Below, piece by piece: positions 21,130 through 22,091 of a stretch of 22,091 nt of DNA. Source of the DNA: Acidimicrobiaceae bacterium (GTDB lineage: Bacteria > Actinomycetota > Acidimicrobiia > Acidimicrobiales > Bog-793); the NCBI GenBank assembly GCA_025463965.1, contig JAODBN010000208.1, positions 1 to 22,091 of the forward strand, written 5' to 3'. Positions within the stretch are counted from its first letter, which is position 1, and every line of letters begins with the position of its first letter. The position numbers and the translations under genes are program-made. A model generated the notes under the pieces. The model saw only the letters and a list, made by a program, of their open reading frames with translations. It was not told the origin of the DNA and made no database searches.

Positions 21130-22091
21130 CCGACCTTCGTACCGGCCCGAGTGACGAGGTCACTGCCGGAGACGCCGTTGCGGGAGCACAACAGGCGCTC
21201 GACGCGGCCGCCGCCGCCCTCGACGCCTCCGCCAACGCCTCGGCCGGCATCGACGCCAGCAGGCTCGACGTCGGCACAACCCGGACGGCGACCTCCCGCG
21301 TCAGCCAGATCGTGACCCTCGTCGCGGTGATCGTCCCCGCCGGCGGGATCCTCTCGGCTGCAGGGCTCCTTTGGGGCGTCGCCTTCCGCCCCCTCGACCT
21401 CGTGCTGTTCCTCGTCCTTTACCTCCTCACGGGGCTGGGCATCACCGTTGGCTACCACCGCCTCTTCACCCATCGCTCCTTCGAGGCGGCCCCTGCGGTG
21501 CGGGTGGCGCTCGCGATCCTCGGCGCCATGACCCTTCAGGGCCCGGTCACCCAGTGGGTGACGGACCACCGCAAGCACCACGCCCGCTCGGACGTGGAGG
21601 GCGACCCGCACTCACCGCATCTCGCCGGGTCCGGGCTGTGGAACATGACGCGGGGCCTGTTTCACGCCCACGTCGGCTGGCTGTTCAGCACGAAAGGGAT
21701 GGAGCGGGGCGAGCTCTACGGCCGCGACCTCTACGAGGACAAGGCCATCGTGCTCGTGGACCGCCTCTACCTCGTGTGGGTGGCGATCTCGGTCGGCCTG
21801 CCGTTCCTCCTCGGCTGGGCCATCACCGGCAGCGTGTCGCGCGGCCTCGAGGCCATGGTGTGGGCGGGCCTCGTGCGGATCTTCGCCTTCGAGCACTCCA
21901 CCTTCGCCGTCAACTCGATCTGCCACACCTTTGGCCGGCGCACCTACGAGGCCAAGGACGAGAGCCGCAACAATTGGGTGGTGGCGCTGCTCACCTTCGG
22001 CGAAGGGTGGCACAACAACCACCACGCCTTCCCCCGCTCGGCGCGCCACGGCCTCGGACGGCTGCAGATCGACGTCTCCTGGCTGGTCATC
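21126..22091 (+). CDS. Acyl-CoA/fatty acid desaturase, C-terminus cut by the window
   Basis: The frame from GTG 21126 is open for 322 codons to the window end. The protein is a membrane di-iron desaturase of the stearoyl-CoA delta-9 type, with the three histidine boxes HRLFTH (111-116), HRKHH (148-152) and GEGWHNNHHAF (HNNHH at 296-300), separated by paired hydrophobic helices. It introduces a double bond into acyl chains using oxygen and electrons from a ferredoxin- or rubredoxin-type donor. The first 55 residues are Ala/Asp-rich and not part of the family core, so the true start may lie further in, although GAGGGAAG stands about 9 nt before GTG 21126. The NSICHTFG segment before the third box is also typical. 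Confidence 0.9.
   Translation, partial: MTDLRTGPSDEVTAGDAVAGAQQALDAAAAALDASANASAGIDASRLDVGTTRTATSRVSQIVTLVAVIVPAGGILSAAGLLWGVAFRPLDLVLFLVLYLLTGLGITVGYHRLFTHRSFEAAPAVRVALAILGAMTLQGPVTQWVTDHRKHHARSDVEGDPHSPHLAGSGLWNMTRGLFHAHVGWLFSTKGMERGELYGRDLYEDKAIVLVDRLYLVWVAISVGLPFLLGWAITGSVSRGLEAMVWAGLVRIFAFEHSTFAVNSICHTFGRRTYEAKDESRNNWVVALLTFGEGWHNNHHAFPRSARHGLGRLQIDVSWLVI

Overview
This is a GC-rich window (about 70% by eye) packed with short overlaps (ATGA, GTGA, TTGA) and GTG/TTG starts. Several genes look leaderless, with a TANNNT -10 box 7 nt before the start codon. Isoleucine appears to be made through citramalate, and one gene set resembles a known mycobacterial neighbourhood. All this points to an actinobacterium, plausibly of the Acidimicrobiia; the taxon is an inference. 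No rRNA, tRNA, CRISPR array, insertion sequence or phage gene was seen.

Positions 1-5680 hold branched-chain amino acid synthesis. On the minus strand lie a DUF1707 membrane protein, greA and the first 30 codons of leuC. On the plus strand leuB, ilvE and cimA form a tight operon that ends in an uncharacterised gene. Upstream of leuB are a good promoter, a 10-codon leader peptide carrying Ile-Val-Ile codons, a hairpin and a textbook intrinsic terminator, which together look like an attenuator. CimA supplies citramalate, LeuC (with LeuD, not seen here) and LeuB carry it to 2-oxobutyrate, and IlvE makes the final amino acids, so an isoleucine/valine-sensing leader fits.

Positions 5733-7526 hold a small coiled-coil-like protein, then an ECF sigma factor and its RskA-type zinc anti-sigma factor overlapping by 4 nt.

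Positions 7671-15976 are the most interesting part. A sugar-nucleotide epimerase with a zinc-knuckle insert is divergent from an 1168-residue protein that joins a PLP aminotransferase, a GT2 polyprenyl-phosphate sugar synthase and a GT-C membrane glycosyltransferase. Overlapping genes follow: a DUF2064/TIGR04282 nucleotidyl/glycosyltransferase-like protein, a cytochrome b plus molybdopterin oxidoreductase fusion, a four-helix membrane protein and a methylthioadenosine phosphorylase. The mix recalls the uncharacterised Mycobacterium tuberculosis Rv0535-Rv0541c region (from memory) and may be a lipid-linked sugar or cell-envelope glycosylation pathway. The divergent intergenic region carries a perfect 28-bp interrupted palindrome.

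Positions 16128-18941 encode a MacB/FtsX-type ABC transporter with a lipoprotein that looks like a catalytically dead SGNH hydrolase. Positions 19025-22091 encode a PAP2-family membrane protein with altered catalytic motifs (minus strand), a short MscS channel with a Gly/Ser-rich tail, a doubtful small ORF and the start of a fatty-acid desaturase cut by the window end.
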